Counted from the stretch's first letter, positions 23,105 through 31,865 are shown. The stretch is DNA of 64,000 nt from Levilactobacillus tujiorum (GCF_012641185.1 NZ_JAAXLK010000004.1:1-64000), one strand, 5' to 3'. Made by a program: numbers and translations. Notes: generated from the letters alone by a model not told the origin.

Positions 23105-23954
23105 ACCTGAGTTAACTCTGCCTGATTATCGGGTGGAGTATCTACCAACCACCATTTCAATTCAGAACTACGAGCAGCTTCAACAAACTGTGGATGATTA
23201 TGCCAACAAGTTTAACAACATAGTGGTGACTGAAGCCACTGAAAAGGATGCCAAGAACATCCGCGCTGAACTCCGTAAGGTGTCCGCTGCACTGGATAAC
23301 CGACGTAAAGAAATCAAGAAGGACTTTAACCGGCCTTACGATGATTTTGCCGAGAAAGTGAAGGTACTACGAGCCAGTTTAGACCGAGCCATCATTCCCA
23401 TCGATGCAGGGCTGAAGGAGTTGGAAGAACAGCAGCGTCAAGCACGACTAGCCGGGGTCCAAGACCTGATTGAAGAAATGGCACCGAACTATGGTGTCGA
23501 TTCGTCAGAGATCGATGTTGACCCGACATGGTTAAACAAGACCATCAGTAAGAAAAAAATAGTTGATGGAATTGCCGGGGCCATGGTTTCCATTAAGAAG
23601 GCCAAGGACAAACTCGCAACCGATATTTCGACCATTACCAAGTATGCCGAGGTTCAAAGGGTGGACCCAGCCGGTTGGGTGGACCAACTCAAACAGGGTC
23701 AAGATGTTGACTACTTGATGGCGGCCATCGACGCCCAGGTTAAGCGGCAGGCCGAAAGGCAACGTGAGTTAGAAGCTAAAGCGGCCGAAGAGCAAACACA
23801 TCAGGAAAACAGGGGGAGTGCCATTGTGGACACCGATACCGGGGAAATCGTTTCCCATAAGGTGGCCTTAATGATTACGACAACCAAAGAAAAGATGTGG
23901 TTGTTAAAGAATTTTATGGATTCTAACCACATTCAGTACGAGAAGGTGAAGTAA
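23094..23954 (+). CDS. DUF1351 phage protein
   Basis: 286 residues, GTG start. Long helical, charged central part (VTEATEKDAKNIRAELRKVSAALDNRRKEIKKDFNRPYDDF) characteristic of DUF1351, which lies next to recombination/replication genes in many Firmicutes phages. A coiled coil spans roughly residues 215-240. Followed without gap by the AAA ATPase gene. Role unproven; its position suggests participation in recombination-dependent replication. Confidence 0.8.
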   Translation: MTTKPELTLPDYRVEYLPTTISIQNYEQLQQTVDDYANKFNNIVVTEATEKDAKNIRAELRKVSAALDNRRKEIKKDFNRPYDDFAEKVKVLRASLDRAIIPIDAGLKELEEQQRQARLAGVQDLIEEMAPNYGVDSSEIDVDPTWLNKTISKKKIVDGIAGAMVSIKKAKDKLATDISTITKYAEVQRVDPAGWVDQLKQGQDVDYLMAAIDAQVKRQAERQRELEAKAAEEQTHQENRGSAIVDTDTGEIVSHKVALMITTTKEKMWLLKNFMDSNHIQYEKVK

Positions 23955-24725
23955 ATGGAAATTCAACACGCCAGCGACCTTAAACGGGGGACGGATTTTA
24001 CCGCCTTGATTTACGCTCAACCAGGAACGGGGAAGACCTCAACGCTCCGTTATCTTACGGGGAAAACCTTGGTAGTGGATATTGATCGGACCACTAACGT
24101 ACTGGCTGGAAGCCCCAATATCGATATTGTGAAGCTCGATACCAAGCACCCACTAGAGGGAGCCCGGTCACTTCTACTAGAAATTAGTCGAGGGTACCAA
24201 GGTGTTTACGACAACATCGCCATCGATAATCTGTCCGAGTTTGAACAGGCTTGGTTAGGTGAGAAGGCCAACGAGTCGAAGACCAAGTCGGGGGCCGACA
24301 TGGGGATTCCCCAGATGAACGACTACAACCAGTTAGGATTTTACCTGCCGGACATGATCCGCTTCATCAACTCATGGCCGGGGGTCAACAAGGTGTACAC
24401 GGCTTGGGAGACTACCCGCCAAATTGAAACGCCGAGTGGGCAGACGTTCAACCAGTTCACACCACAGATTCGCGAGAAGATTGTGACGAATGTGATGGGC
24501 CTGATGAACTTAGTTGGCCGGATGGTGATTTCCGATAAAACTGGACAGCGGGGATTCATCTTGCATCCCTCAAACGCAGTATTCGCCAAGAATCAACTGG
24601 ACGACCGGAAGTTTGCCTTACCCGAGGACCTGTTTACGAAGATTGGCGGTGATGTGGATGTATCAACTTCACCCGTACCAAACGGACCTAGTCAACCAGG
24701 CCCGGCAAGCCCTCGCAAAGGGTAA
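23955..24725 (+). CDS. Phage RecA-fold AAA ATPase (AAA_24 family)
   Basis: 256 residues. Walker A AQPGTGKT at 21-28, Walker B-like LVVDIDRT (~38-45), and a later DNIAIDNLSEFE segment (~88-99). Proteins like this accompany DUF669 and DEAD helicase genes in siphovirus and myovirus replication modules. Starts one base after the preceding stop and overlaps the helicase gene by 68 bases in another frame, an unusually long overlap that appears genuine because both proteins are complete. Confidence 0.85.
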   Translation: MEIQHASDLKRGTDFTALIYAQPGTGKTSTLRYLTGKTLVVDIDRTTNVLAGSPNIDIVKLDTKHPLEGARSLLLEISRGYQGVYDNIAIDNLSEFEQAWLGEKANESKTKSGADMGIPQMNDYNQLGFYLPDMIRFINSWPGVNKVYTAWETTRQIETPSGQTFNQFTPQIREKIVTNVMGLMNLVGRMVISDKTGQRGFILHPSNAVFAKNQLDDRKFALPEDLFTKIGGDVDVSTSPVPNGPSQPGPASPRKG

Positions 24726-26013
24726 AAAAGCGGTGCTCCTACAAAGCCCGGCGGGGTCCGGTAAATCGGTCATGATTGCCGAGATAGCCCGCCTAGCAGT
24801 TGCTAAGGGCGGTCAGGTGATGTTCACAGTTCACCGCAAAGAGCTCGTGAACCAAATCAAGCAGTCGTTCCGGGAGAACGAAGTGGATTTAACCCGATGT
24901 ACCATTCTCACTGTGGGCAAGATAGCCCACCGCTTGAATATTCTACCGAAGCCGACCCTCATCATTACCGACGAAACGCATCACAGTCTGGCTAAGACCT
25001 ACCAGACCATTTACGACCACTATCAGGGTGTCCCGCGGTTGGGATTCACGGCGACCCCTTGGCGGCTAAATGGGAAGGGATTACACGATGTGTACGACGC
25101 TATGATCTTGGGGCCGTCAATCGACTGGTTAATTGAGAATCACTATCTGGCCCCTTACAAGTATTATTCCGTGAAGCTGGTCGATGATGCCAAGCTAAAG
25201 AAATCGAGTACTGGTGACTACACCAGTAAGTCGATGGATGAAGCAGTCGGACGGACTATCTTCGGGGATGTCGTTAAGACGTACCAGGAGAAGACACCAG
25301 GTCAACAAGCCATTGTGTATGCTCACTCTGTCGAGTTCTCGAAAGCAATTGCCCAAGCGTTTCAAGCAGCGGGCATCGAAGCGGCGCACGCCGATGCAAA
25401 GACCCCATCTGCGGAACGTGAGCGAATTATGTCGGGATTCAAGAGCGGGAGTTTAAAGGTGCTCTGTAACGTTGACCTGATCAGTGAGGGCTTTAACGTC
25501 CCCGACTGCTCAGTGGTGATTATGCTCCGACCTACGGAGTCATTGGTGCTTTTTATCCAACAGTCAATGCGCTCCATGCGCTACCGGCCGGATAAAGTGG
25601 CCACCATCATTGACCACGTTGGGAACTACCTGCGATTCGGATTGCCCGATGATGAGCATCAGTGGACCTTAGCCGACCGGAAGAAGAGAAAGAAACAAGG
25701 TGCGTCGGATGCACCACCAATTCGAACCTGTGAGTTCTGCTTTGCGGTCATCCCCGCAGCGGCCGTTATCTGCCCCGTTTGTGGACGGAAGATGGAGAAG
25801 TCTAGTTCCGAGATGGAGACCGATAACACGGTCGAACTGGAACGGATTCATGGTAGCTTAGATATGAAGACGGATTACAACGCGTTGCGCTATGGTCGGA
25901 TGAAACCGGCCGAGGCTCAAAATATGGAAGACCTGCGGGGAATTGCTAAATCACGCGGTTACAAGCCAGGATGGATATGGTTCCAGGCAAAGTCTAGGGG
26001 GTGGACGTCGTGA
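24658..26013 (+). CDS. DEAD/DEAH-box helicase, SF2
   Basis: 451 residues. Motif I SPAGSGKS (30-37), motif II DETHH (~105-109), motif III TATPWR (~131-136), and C-terminal helicase motifs including SEGFNVP (~278-284) and the QSMRSMRY arginine-finger segment (~302-309). A four-Cys zinc finger CEFC...CPVC follows (~358-380). ATG at 24658 is preferred since GGCGG is eight bases upstream; ATG 24652 is the alternative. It unwinds DNA or RNA during phage replication. Confidence 0.9.
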   Translation: MYQLHPYQTDLVNQARQALAKGKKAVLLQSPAGSGKSVMIAEIARLAVAKGGQVMFTVHRKELVNQIKQSFRENEVDLTRCTILTVGKIAHRLNILPKPTLIITDETHHSLAKTYQTIYDHYQGVPRLGFTATPWRLNGKGLHDVYDAMILGPSIDWLIENHYLAPYKYYSVKLVDDAKLKKSSTGDYTSKSMDEAVGRTIFGDVVKTYQEKTPGQQAIVYAHSVEFSKAIAQAFQAAGIEAAHADAKTPSAERERIMSGFKSGSLKVLCNVDLISEGFNVPDCSVVIMLRPTESLVLFIQQSMRSMRYRPDKVATIIDHVGNYLRFGLPDDEHQWTLADRKKRKKQGASDAPPIRTCEFCFAVIPAAAVICPVCGRKMEKSSSEMETDNTVELERIHGSLDMKTDYNALRYGRMKPAEAQNMEDLRGIAKSRGYKPGWIWFQAKSRGWTS

Positions 26014-26513
26014 GTAAGGATTTAGTGAGCCGAAGATTTGGCAGGCTTATCGTTGTTTGTTTAGATCATCGTCAACGAAGCAAATGGGGAAGCCGGTCAT
26101 TTTGGAAATGCAAATGTGATTGTGGCGGTACGAAGGTAGTTCGCCAAGACCATCTGATTTCTGGAAGTACAAAATCATGTGGATGTTTAGAAAAAGAAAA
26201 TTTACATCTGTTGGAATTTTCAAAAACACATGGTCATTGTAATGAGCACATTTATTTTGTGTGGAACTCTATGCGGCAACGCTGTAGAAATCCTAAAACT
26301 GATAGTTATCCCAACTATGGTGGTCGGGGAATCACTGTTTGTGATGAATGGATGAATAATTTCGAACCATTTTATAGTTGGGCGATGCAGTCGGGGTATA
26401 GTCAAGGGCTTACAATTGACCGCATTAACGTTGACGGAAACTATTGCCCAGAAAATTGCCGTTGGGCGACTTATAAAGAACAGGCAATGAATAAACGAAA
26501 AACCTCAAAATAG
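26010..26513 (+). CDS. HNH-type homing endonuclease-like protein (first of two)
   Basis: 167 residues. N-terminal zinc-ribbon segment WKCKCDCGG...GSTKSCGCL and C-terminal GLTIDRINVDGNYCPENCRW with EQAMNKR, the pattern of free-standing HNH endonucleases common in phages. GTG at 26010 overlaps the helicase stop (GTGA) and has AGGGGG nine bases upstream. It is notably richer in A/T than its neighbours and interrupts the usual helicase-DUF669 pair, both signs of an inserted selfish gene. Cleavage target unknown. Confidence 0.82.
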   Translation: MSKDLVSRRFGRLIVVCLDHRQRSKWGSRSFWKCKCDCGGTKVVRQDHLISGSTKSCGCLEKENLHLLEFSKTHGHCNEHIYFVWNSMRQRCRNPKTDSYPNYGGRGITVCDEWMNNFEPFYSWAMQSGYSQGLTIDRINVDGNYCPENCRWATYKEQAMNKRKTSK

Positions 26514-26528
26514 AAAGGATAGAAAATC

Positions 26529-27122
26529 ATGGCAGACTTTTTAAAAACTGACTATTCAAATAACACCGGTGGGAACTTCGAACCGGTGCCAACGGGCAAT
26601 TACGAAATGATTATCAACAACGCGCAAGAGCAAGCCACTAAGAACGGGGCCGAGAGCCTACAAATTGACCTGTTGGTTCGTAATGACTTGGACAAGGTGC
26701 CAGGCTTAGCGGAGACCAACGCTAAGTACCACAACCGGCATGTTTTTGTAGACAACTGGAAACGTAAGGCGACTAACCAGTACGACCTCGAAGGCTTCCA
26801 GTACATCTTACAGGCAGCAGGAGTGCCCGAGGGGACGCCATTAAAGACGGTTCAGGACTTCATGAAGTTAATCACTGGGGCCGCCGTTAAGGTTTACGTG
26901 AAGCAGGAAGAGGACTCCTACAACGGAAAGACCACTTTGAAGAATCGAGTGGCTCCATGGAATTTTGAAGCCAGCGACTATCCGCAGATTCAGCACGTTT
27001 ACAAGGATAAACGACCAGCTGGTAAGGCGGCACCGCAATCGCGACCCACAACCGCAACCAATGACCCATTTGCGAATACCGGCGATTCAATTGATATCTC
27101 CGACGATGATTTGCCATTCTAA
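26529..27122 (+). CDS. DUF669 phage ssDNA-binding-like protein
   Basis: 197 residues. The N-terminal ~140 residues form the DUF669 domain (MADFLKTDYSNNTGGNFEPVPTGNYEMIINNA). A Pro/Thr-rich linker leads to an acidic tail ending DISDDDLPF, which copies the C-terminal tip of bacterial SSB (DDDIPF), the docking peptide for host repair proteins. This supports the view that DUF669 proteins act as phage SSBs. SD GAAAGGAT upstream of the ATG. Confidence 0.85.
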   Translation: MADFLKTDYSNNTGGNFEPVPTGNYEMIINNAQEQATKNGAESLQIDLLVRNDLDKVPGLAETNAKYHNRHVFVDNWKRKATNQYDLEGFQYILQAAGVPEGTPLKTVQDFMKLITGAAVKVYVKQEEDSYNGKTTLKNRVAPWNFEASDYPQIQHVYKDKRPAGKAAPQSRPTTATNDPFANTGDSIDISDDDLPF

Positions 27123-27134
27123 GGAGGCCTGCTG

Positions 27135-29456
27135 ATGTATGAACGAATTCCCCAAGAACTCAAGTCCCTAAAGCAATGGGGACTCTTCAAACTTATTTGG
27201 AAGCCTGAACGCAACAAGTACACCAAGATTCCGATTGACCCGTACACTGGGCACGATGGAAAGTCAAACGACCCGCAGACTTGGGCCGATTTCGATACCG
27301 CGTTACAAGCGATGCAAGATCTGGGAATGGACGGCCTGGGGTTCTATTTCACGCCACCCTACGTGGGAATTGATGTGGACCACATTGGTGCTGACTTAGA
27401 CCGCTGGAAGCGGGGTGATACCGATGACAACGAAGTTCAACGCTTCTTGACCATCACGAAGTCCTATGCTGAAACTAGCGTGTCCGGCACCGGACTCCAC
27501 ATCATTGTTAAGGGAAAGATTCCTGGTGATCGACGGCGTAAAGGACCGGTTGAAATGTATACGACTGGCCGGTTCTTTGCGATGACCGGCGAGCTGATTG
27601 GCTCTTATCCGGAAGTTAATGAGCCGGACCCTAAGTTGATGCAACTCCTATATGATCGGTATCTAAAAACCGATAATGTGGTGAAGATCCCAACAGACCA
27701 ACTTCCACAGTTGAACGATCTCAGTGAAAGTGAGATTATCACCCGAGCCGAAAGTTCTCGGACGGGTCAGCGTTTCAAACTATTCATGAGTGGTGGCTGG
27801 GAGAGCCTCTACACTAGCCAGTCGGAAGCTGATTTAGCATTCGCCAACGACTTAGCTTTTTGGACCGGCCGAGACTTCACCAAGATGGACAGCATTTTTC
27901 GACAGTCGAGTTTGATGCGTCCCAAGTGGGATGAGCGCCACGGGAAGACAAACTACGGGGTGGCAACGCTCAATAAGGCCATCAACGAAACGCATGATGT
28001 GTTTACTCAGCGCAAGGCCCCACTAAAGTACCGGTTTGAGTTTGCCGAGAGGGACCAACCGAAGAAAAAGAAGGTTCCGCCCCGTAGCTGGGACGATACT
28101 GGGAATGCCGACCGATTTATGGATAAGTACGGCGAGCTGATGAAGTACTCCTTTATTGACAAGAATTGGATGGTTTACAACGGGAGCTACTGGGAGATTG
28201 ATGAGACGGGGCAGGTACACAGCTTGGCTGACCAGGTGATTGATTCCATGAAACATGAAAAGCTGGTAGTTCCGCCAGATAGCGACTTGACCGAAGAAAA
28301 AGCGATGAAAGCATTTCAGAAACACATTAAGCACTCACGCTCTAATTCTGGAAAAAAAGCGCTAATTGATGAAATCAAGCACCGGGTCCCAGTGCTCCAC
28401 GGTGAATTCGATAGTGACAAAACGCTGCTCAATGTGGCGAACGGGTATGTGGATTTGACCAGTGGGCTCCTCCACGAGCATGACATTGCCAAGATGTTCT
28501 CACGGCAGACCCGTACTGAGTACACCGATACCATCGATGCACCGGAATGGCAGCAGTTTCTAGACCAGATTTTTAACGGAGATCAAGAATTGATTGATTA
28601 CGTGCAAAAGGCAGTGGGGTACTCACTGACCGGGTCCACGAAGGAACAAGTGATGTTCATTCTGTATGGGAACGGTCGGAACGGTAAATCTATCTTTATT
28701 GATACGATTGCCGATGCTCTGGGGAACTATGCCCGGTCAATGCAAGCCGATTCTATCATGGTCAAGCAGAATAAGTCCGCTGCTAACTCTGATATTGCCC
28801 GCCTAGAGGGCGCCAGGTTAGTCACATCAAGTGAACCTAACGATGGTCTCCGACTGGATGAAGGGCTGGTGAAGCAATTAACTGGTGGGGACACTGTGAC
28901 GGCCCGGTACCTATACGGGAAAGAGTTTGAGTTCAAACCAGAGTTCAAGTTATGGTTGGCGACCAACCATAAGCCGATTATTCGAGGGACCGATGACGGA
29001 ATTTGGCGGCGCTTAATGTTGATTCCGTTTGCTGTAAAGATCCCGGATAGCCGGGTGGATAAGGATTTGAAGTACAAACTTCAACGAGAAGAGGTCGGTA
29101 TCTTGAATTGGGCAGTCGAGGGTGCACTGAAATGGCAACGAGAGGGCCTGAAAGCACCTGAGAGTGTTCGACAAGCTAGTCGCGATTACCGTAATGAGAT
29201 GGATGTGACCTCCGAGTTTTTAGAGGAGTGCTGTACGTTGGGCGAGCATGAGACGGTCCGGGCGGCCGAGTTATATCGACGGTATAAAGGATGGGCAACC
29301 GATAATTCTCAATACTTGATGAACTCAACGAAGTTCGGGAAAGAGATGGGAAAGAAATTTGAGAAAAAACATGACATGCAAGGAACATATTATTTGGGAT
29401 TAAGTTCAAAACAATTCAATGAACCGTTTGAGCTTATTACCAGACATCCCAAATAA
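27135..29456 (+). CDS. Phage primase-helicase (D5-like, superfamily 3)
   Basis: 773 residues. N-terminal primase-polymerase-like part with GLGFYFTPPYVGIDVDH (~68-84) and TSVSGTGLHI; D5-N domain around 340-480; SF3 helicase with Walker A GNGRNGKS (~512-519), an SSEPNDGLRLDEG segment and the sensor-like LATNHKP (~614-620). It should prime and unwind DNA at the phage origin. SD AAGGAGG lies seven bases before the ATG. Iteron-like repeats follow its stop codon. Confidence 0.93.
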   Translation: MYERIPQELKSLKQWGLFKLIWKPERNKYTKIPIDPYTGHDGKSNDPQTWADFDTALQAMQDLGMDGLGFYFTPPYVGIDVDHIGADLDRWKRGDTDDNEVQRFLTITKSYAETSVSGTGLHIIVKGKIPGDRRRKGPVEMYTTGRFFAMTGELIGSYPEVNEPDPKLMQLLYDRYLKTDNVVKIPTDQLPQLNDLSESEIITRAESSRTGQRFKLFMSGGWESLYTSQSEADLAFANDLAFWTGRDFTKMDSIFRQSSLMRPKWDERHGKTNYGVATLNKAINETHDVFTQRKAPLKYRFEFAERDQPKKKKVPPRSWDDTGNADRFMDKYGELMKYSFIDKNWMVYNGSYWEIDETGQVHSLADQVIDSMKHEKLVVPPDSDLTEEKAMKAFQKHIKHSRSNSGKKALIDEIKHRVPVLHGEFDSDKTLLNVANGYVDLTSGLLHEHDIAKMFSRQTRTEYTDTIDAPEWQQFLDQIFNGDQELIDYVQKAVGYSLTGSTKEQVMFILYGNGRNGKSIFIDTIADALGNYARSMQADSIMVKQNKSAANSDIARLEGARLVTSSEPNDGLRLDEGLVKQLTGGDTVTARYLYGKEFEFKPEFKLWLATNHKPIIRGTDDGIWRRLMLIPFAVKIPDSRVDKDLKYKLQREEVGILNWAVEGALKWQREGLKAPESVRQASRDYRNEMDVTSEFLEECCTLGEHETVRAAELYRRYKGWATDNSQYLMNSTKFGKEMGKKFEKKHDMQGTYYLGLSSKQFNEPFELITRHPK

Positions 29457-29476
29457 CATGATGGGTCTGATGAGTT

Positions 29477-29690
29477 ATGACGAGTATGTTTCTAACTCGT
29501 CAGGCGTTGAGCTGTAAGGAGTTTGACCACTATGACTAGTTTTTTTATAAATAACATATTAGAAAAAGAAATAAAATTATGTAGAGAAAGGATAGGAAAG
29601 TGCCGTCATACTCACCATAGCCATCATATTCCTTGCAGGAGTAAGAAGTAGAAGCATGACGGCTTAATTCTAACCCGTCATACTCGTCAT
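29477..29690. repeat. Iteron-like repeats, candidate phage replication origin
   Basis: Copies of CGTCATACTC: direct at 29604-29613 and 29676-29685 (the latter continues GTCAT), inverted at 29477-29488 (ATGACGAGTATG, perfect complement of CATACTCGTCAT). A further inverted pair GCCGTCAT/ATGACGGC lies at 29602-29609 and 29656-29663. The stretch is A/T-rich, non-coding and directly behind the primase-helicase gene, where origins are often found in such phages. Confidence 0.5.
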
Positions 29691-29708
29691 GGAATTGGAG
29701 GTTACATT

Positions 29709-30257
29709 ATCGAAAGTGAACAGTTTTGGAAAACAATTCTAGGATTTTCAGATTACGAAGTTAGTAATCTAGGCCATGTACGAAGTAAGGATATGTACCG
29801 ACCATCGAAGAATGGATCTGTTTCACTTCGAAGAGGTGTGATATTGAAACCTGCTGTATTAAAGGCAGGTTATCAGAATGTTCTTTTATCAGGGCCTAAC
29901 GGACGTAAAAATAAAATGGTGCATAGACTGGTTGCGGAAACGTTTATTCCGAATCCAGAAGATAAAGAACAGGTGAATCATATGAATGGTAATAAGCTAG
30001 ATAATCGAGTTAGTAATTTAGAATGGACAACTCGTTCTGAGAATATTACTCACGCTGTTCGAAATCATCTGACTTCAAAACCTAAAACTATACTTCAATT
30101 AACGTTAGGCGGTAAATTGTTGAACCGGTATTATTCGCTGAGAGAGGCCGCTAGAAATATTGGAGGTCAATCATCCGGAATATGCGAAGCCGCCAAAGGT
30201 AAAAAGAATGGAAATCGATATAAGGGATTTATTTGGAGGTATGACGATGGAAAGTGA
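29709..30257 (+). CDS. HNH endonuclease with NUMOD4 domain (second of two); start codon not standard
   Basis: 182 residues if read from 29709. FWKTILGFSDYEVSNLGHVRS is a complete NUMOD4 motif, followed by the HNH core VHRLVAETFIPNPEDKEQVNHMNG with LDNRVSNLEW, and a C-terminal NUMOD1-like part. The NUMOD4 motif lies upstream of the first ATG (29793), so the protein must start earlier. The only SD (GGAGG 29697-29701) precedes an ATC at 29709 by seven bases; no ATG, GTG or TTG is in frame there. Either ATC/ATT initiates, or a start codon was lost and a truncated protein starts at 29793. Confidence 0.7.
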   Translation: MESEQFWKTILGFSDYEVSNLGHVRSKDMYRPSKNGSVSLRRGVILKPAVLKAGYQNVLLSGPNGRKNKMVHRLVAETFIPNPEDKEQVNHMNGNKLDNRVSNLEWTTRSENITHAVRNHLTSKPKTILQLTLGGKLLNRYYSLREAARNIGGQSSGICEAAKGKKNGNRYKGFIWRYDDGK

Positions 30258-30561
30258 GCATGCTGTGCAAACAAAAATCATGCTGGCCCTATCGAAGAAT
30301 GGTTTCACCGTTTTTCGGAGTAACGCCGGTAAGATTCGGACTGAGGCCGGACAAATGATTATGTTGTTTCCGCGAGGGTTCCCCGACATTTGTGGGTTCC
30401 GGCATTCGGACGGGCGATTCTTCTGCCTAGAAATTAAAAATGAAAAGGGACGGCTACGTCCTGATCAAAAGCTGTTTGCACAGTTTATTAAGAATTTTCC
30501 AGTATTGTACGGAGTCGCTCGTTCTGTGGACGATGCGCTGGAAATCGTTGGGGGTGAGTAG
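30247..30561 (+). CDS. VRR-NUC domain nuclease
   Basis: 104 residues. MESEHAVQTKIMLALSKNGFTVFRSNAG, then GFPDICGF (the catalytic Asp region) and FCLEIKNEKGRL (Glu and Lys of the PD-(D/E)xK centre) define the VRR-NUC fold. Such stand-alone phage nucleases act as structure-specific or nicking enzymes near the primase genes. ATG at 30247 has GGAGG seven bases upstream, inside the end of the HNH gene (11-base overlap). Confidence 0.88.
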   Translation: MESEHAVQTKIMLALSKNGFTVFRSNAGKIRTEAGQMIMLFPRGFPDICGFRHSDGRFFCLEIKNEKGRLRPDQKLFAQFIKNFPVLYGVARSVDDALEIVGGE

Positions 30562-30563
30562 CT

Positions 30564-30647
30564 TTGAGTAGTAAGACCATCAAGTGTACCGCAAATACTT
30601 TAAGTGGAAGCATAAAAACGAAAAAAGGTTTTTGGCAGAAGGCCTAG
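30564..30647 (+). CDS. Very small hypothetical peptide (uncertain)
   Basis: 27 codons from TTG at 30564 with GGGGGTGA upstream; basic sequence (KTIKCTANTLSGSIKTKKGFWQKA). It fills the gap between two certain genes. It may be chance. Confidence 0.25.
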   Translation: MSSKTIKCTANTLSGSIKTKKGFWQKA

Positions 30648-30678
30648 GATATAGGTTGAATTGAGGAGAGGTGGTTGT

Positions 30679-31095
30679 GTGGCCGTTAATGAAGAACTGA
30701 TGAATAAGATTCGAAAAGCTGAGAGCGAGTATGGAAGCTCGGACAAGTGGCCAGATTCAATCGTCAAAGAGTTAAACAGGCTAGCTAATCGTCTGCCCGA
30801 CATTACACACACTGAAAATGTCTTAATGATTCGGCGAATGATCCGACATGGGTTTGATCCCTACCAGATTGTGGAAGCACGAAAAGTGTCTATAGGTCAC
30901 GTTAGACATATCCGTCTCGAGATGACTAGGGCGGGTGAACTGGACTACGAAGCCACACCAGATGAGCTAAAGCAGATTCAGTACAATGTTGACCACATGC
31001 TTAATCCTAATAATCAAGTCATTGCTACGGCAATGGGACGGAAAAAGGATTGGGTGCGTTGCATGCGAGAGAAATTACGGGAGGCAGAACAGTGA
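30679..31095 (+). CDS. Phage protein with HTH-like motifs
   Basis: 138 residues. GTG at 30679 is chosen since GAGAGG lies seven bases upstream; the TTG at 30661 is unlikely. Two possible HTH segments: FDPYQIVEARKVSIGHVRHIRLEM and NNQVIATAMGRKKDWVRCMREKL, so sequence-specific DNA binding is likely. Overlaps the next gene as GTGA. No named family. Confidence 0.65.
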   Translation: MAVNEELMNKIRKAESEYGSSDKWPDSIVKELNRLANRLPDITHTENVLMIRRMIRHGFDPYQIVEARKVSIGHVRHIRLEMTRAGELDYEATPDELKQIQYNVDHMLNPNNQVIATAMGRKKDWVRCMREKLREAEQ

Positions 31096-31865
31096 AATAT
31101 TTGCCAAAAGAAACACTGGAATATATGCGAGAGAAGACGGATGAACCAATTATTGCGGTTTACTTGACCGGTAGCTACCTGAATAATTTGAATGTTGTGG
31201 GGTCCGACCTGGACTATTACGTGGTTACCTTCCCGCCGTTTGAGAAGTTGATCTTCAACCGTAACGAGAAAATAAAGCAAGTAAATGGTGACGTTGATTT
31301 TAAGGCTATGGACTTGTTTCATTTTATTAACCTGGTATTTAAAGCCAATCCGAATGTGATTGAGTTGTTTTACCGTGAACCGTTGTACGCTAATGCCACG
31401 TATCAGGCCCTTGGAGAGTGGCTTAAGAGTAATCGTAAAGAATTACCCCTGTTGAATCCCAGTGGCTGGGAGAAGGCTTGTATTGGCCTTATGATTCACT
31501 CCTACCAGACGTTCAAACGGAATAAGGCATACCAGGGGAGTGACAGTGACGGGAAAGAAGCTGCTAATTTCTTTAAGGCGTTTCAGTACTTCACTTATGA
31601 ATTAAATAAAGGAAGCCTGGAAGGCGTGGTCACATTTGATGATGAGTTTTTACGTCAATCAGCGTTGGAAATGAAGAACCATGAAAATGTAAGCGACAAG
31701 GAACGTGAGCAAGTTGCTAATTATATGAAGCGGCAAATAGATTCGGTCAAGCTAAATCAAGGTGAACTTGAAAGAATGCCCGTTCCGGATCAATTAATGA
31801 ATAATCTTATTAAGGCTGCTAAACGAACGTATTTTGTCGGGGAACAGTTACTGGAGGGCGAATGA
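31092..31865 (+). CDS. RlaP-type predicted nucleotidyltransferase (pol-beta fold)
   Basis: 257 residues from GTG 31092, seven bases after GGGAGG. The pol-beta nucleotidyltransferase centre is clear: LTGSYLNNLNVVGSDLDYYV with G27-S28 and D39-x-D41. This arrangement is that of RlaP (YcgL) proteins, which are associated with RNA repair ligases; the C-terminal helical part resembles the same family. Target (tRNA, other RNA, or protein AMPylation) is not known. In a prophage it could repair or modify host tRNA during infection or act in phage competition. Confidence 0.75.
   Translation: MKYLPKETLEYMREKTDEPIIAVYLTGSYLNNLNVVGSDLDYYVVTFPPFEKLIFNRNEKIKQVNGDVDFKAMDLFHFINLVFKANPNVIELFYREPLYANATYQALGEWLKSNRKELPLLNPSGWEKACIGLMIHSYQTFKRNKAYQGSDSDGKEAANFFKAFQYFTYELNKGSLEGVVTFDDEFLRQSALEMKNHENVSDKEREQVANYMKRQIDSVKLNQGELERMPVPDQLMNNLIKAAKRTYFVGEQLLEGE

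Noticed and set aside
29793-30257. Taking ATG 29793 as the HNH gene start
   Set aside because: This cuts the well-conserved NUMOD4 domain that is encoded directly upstream in the same frame behind a good SD.
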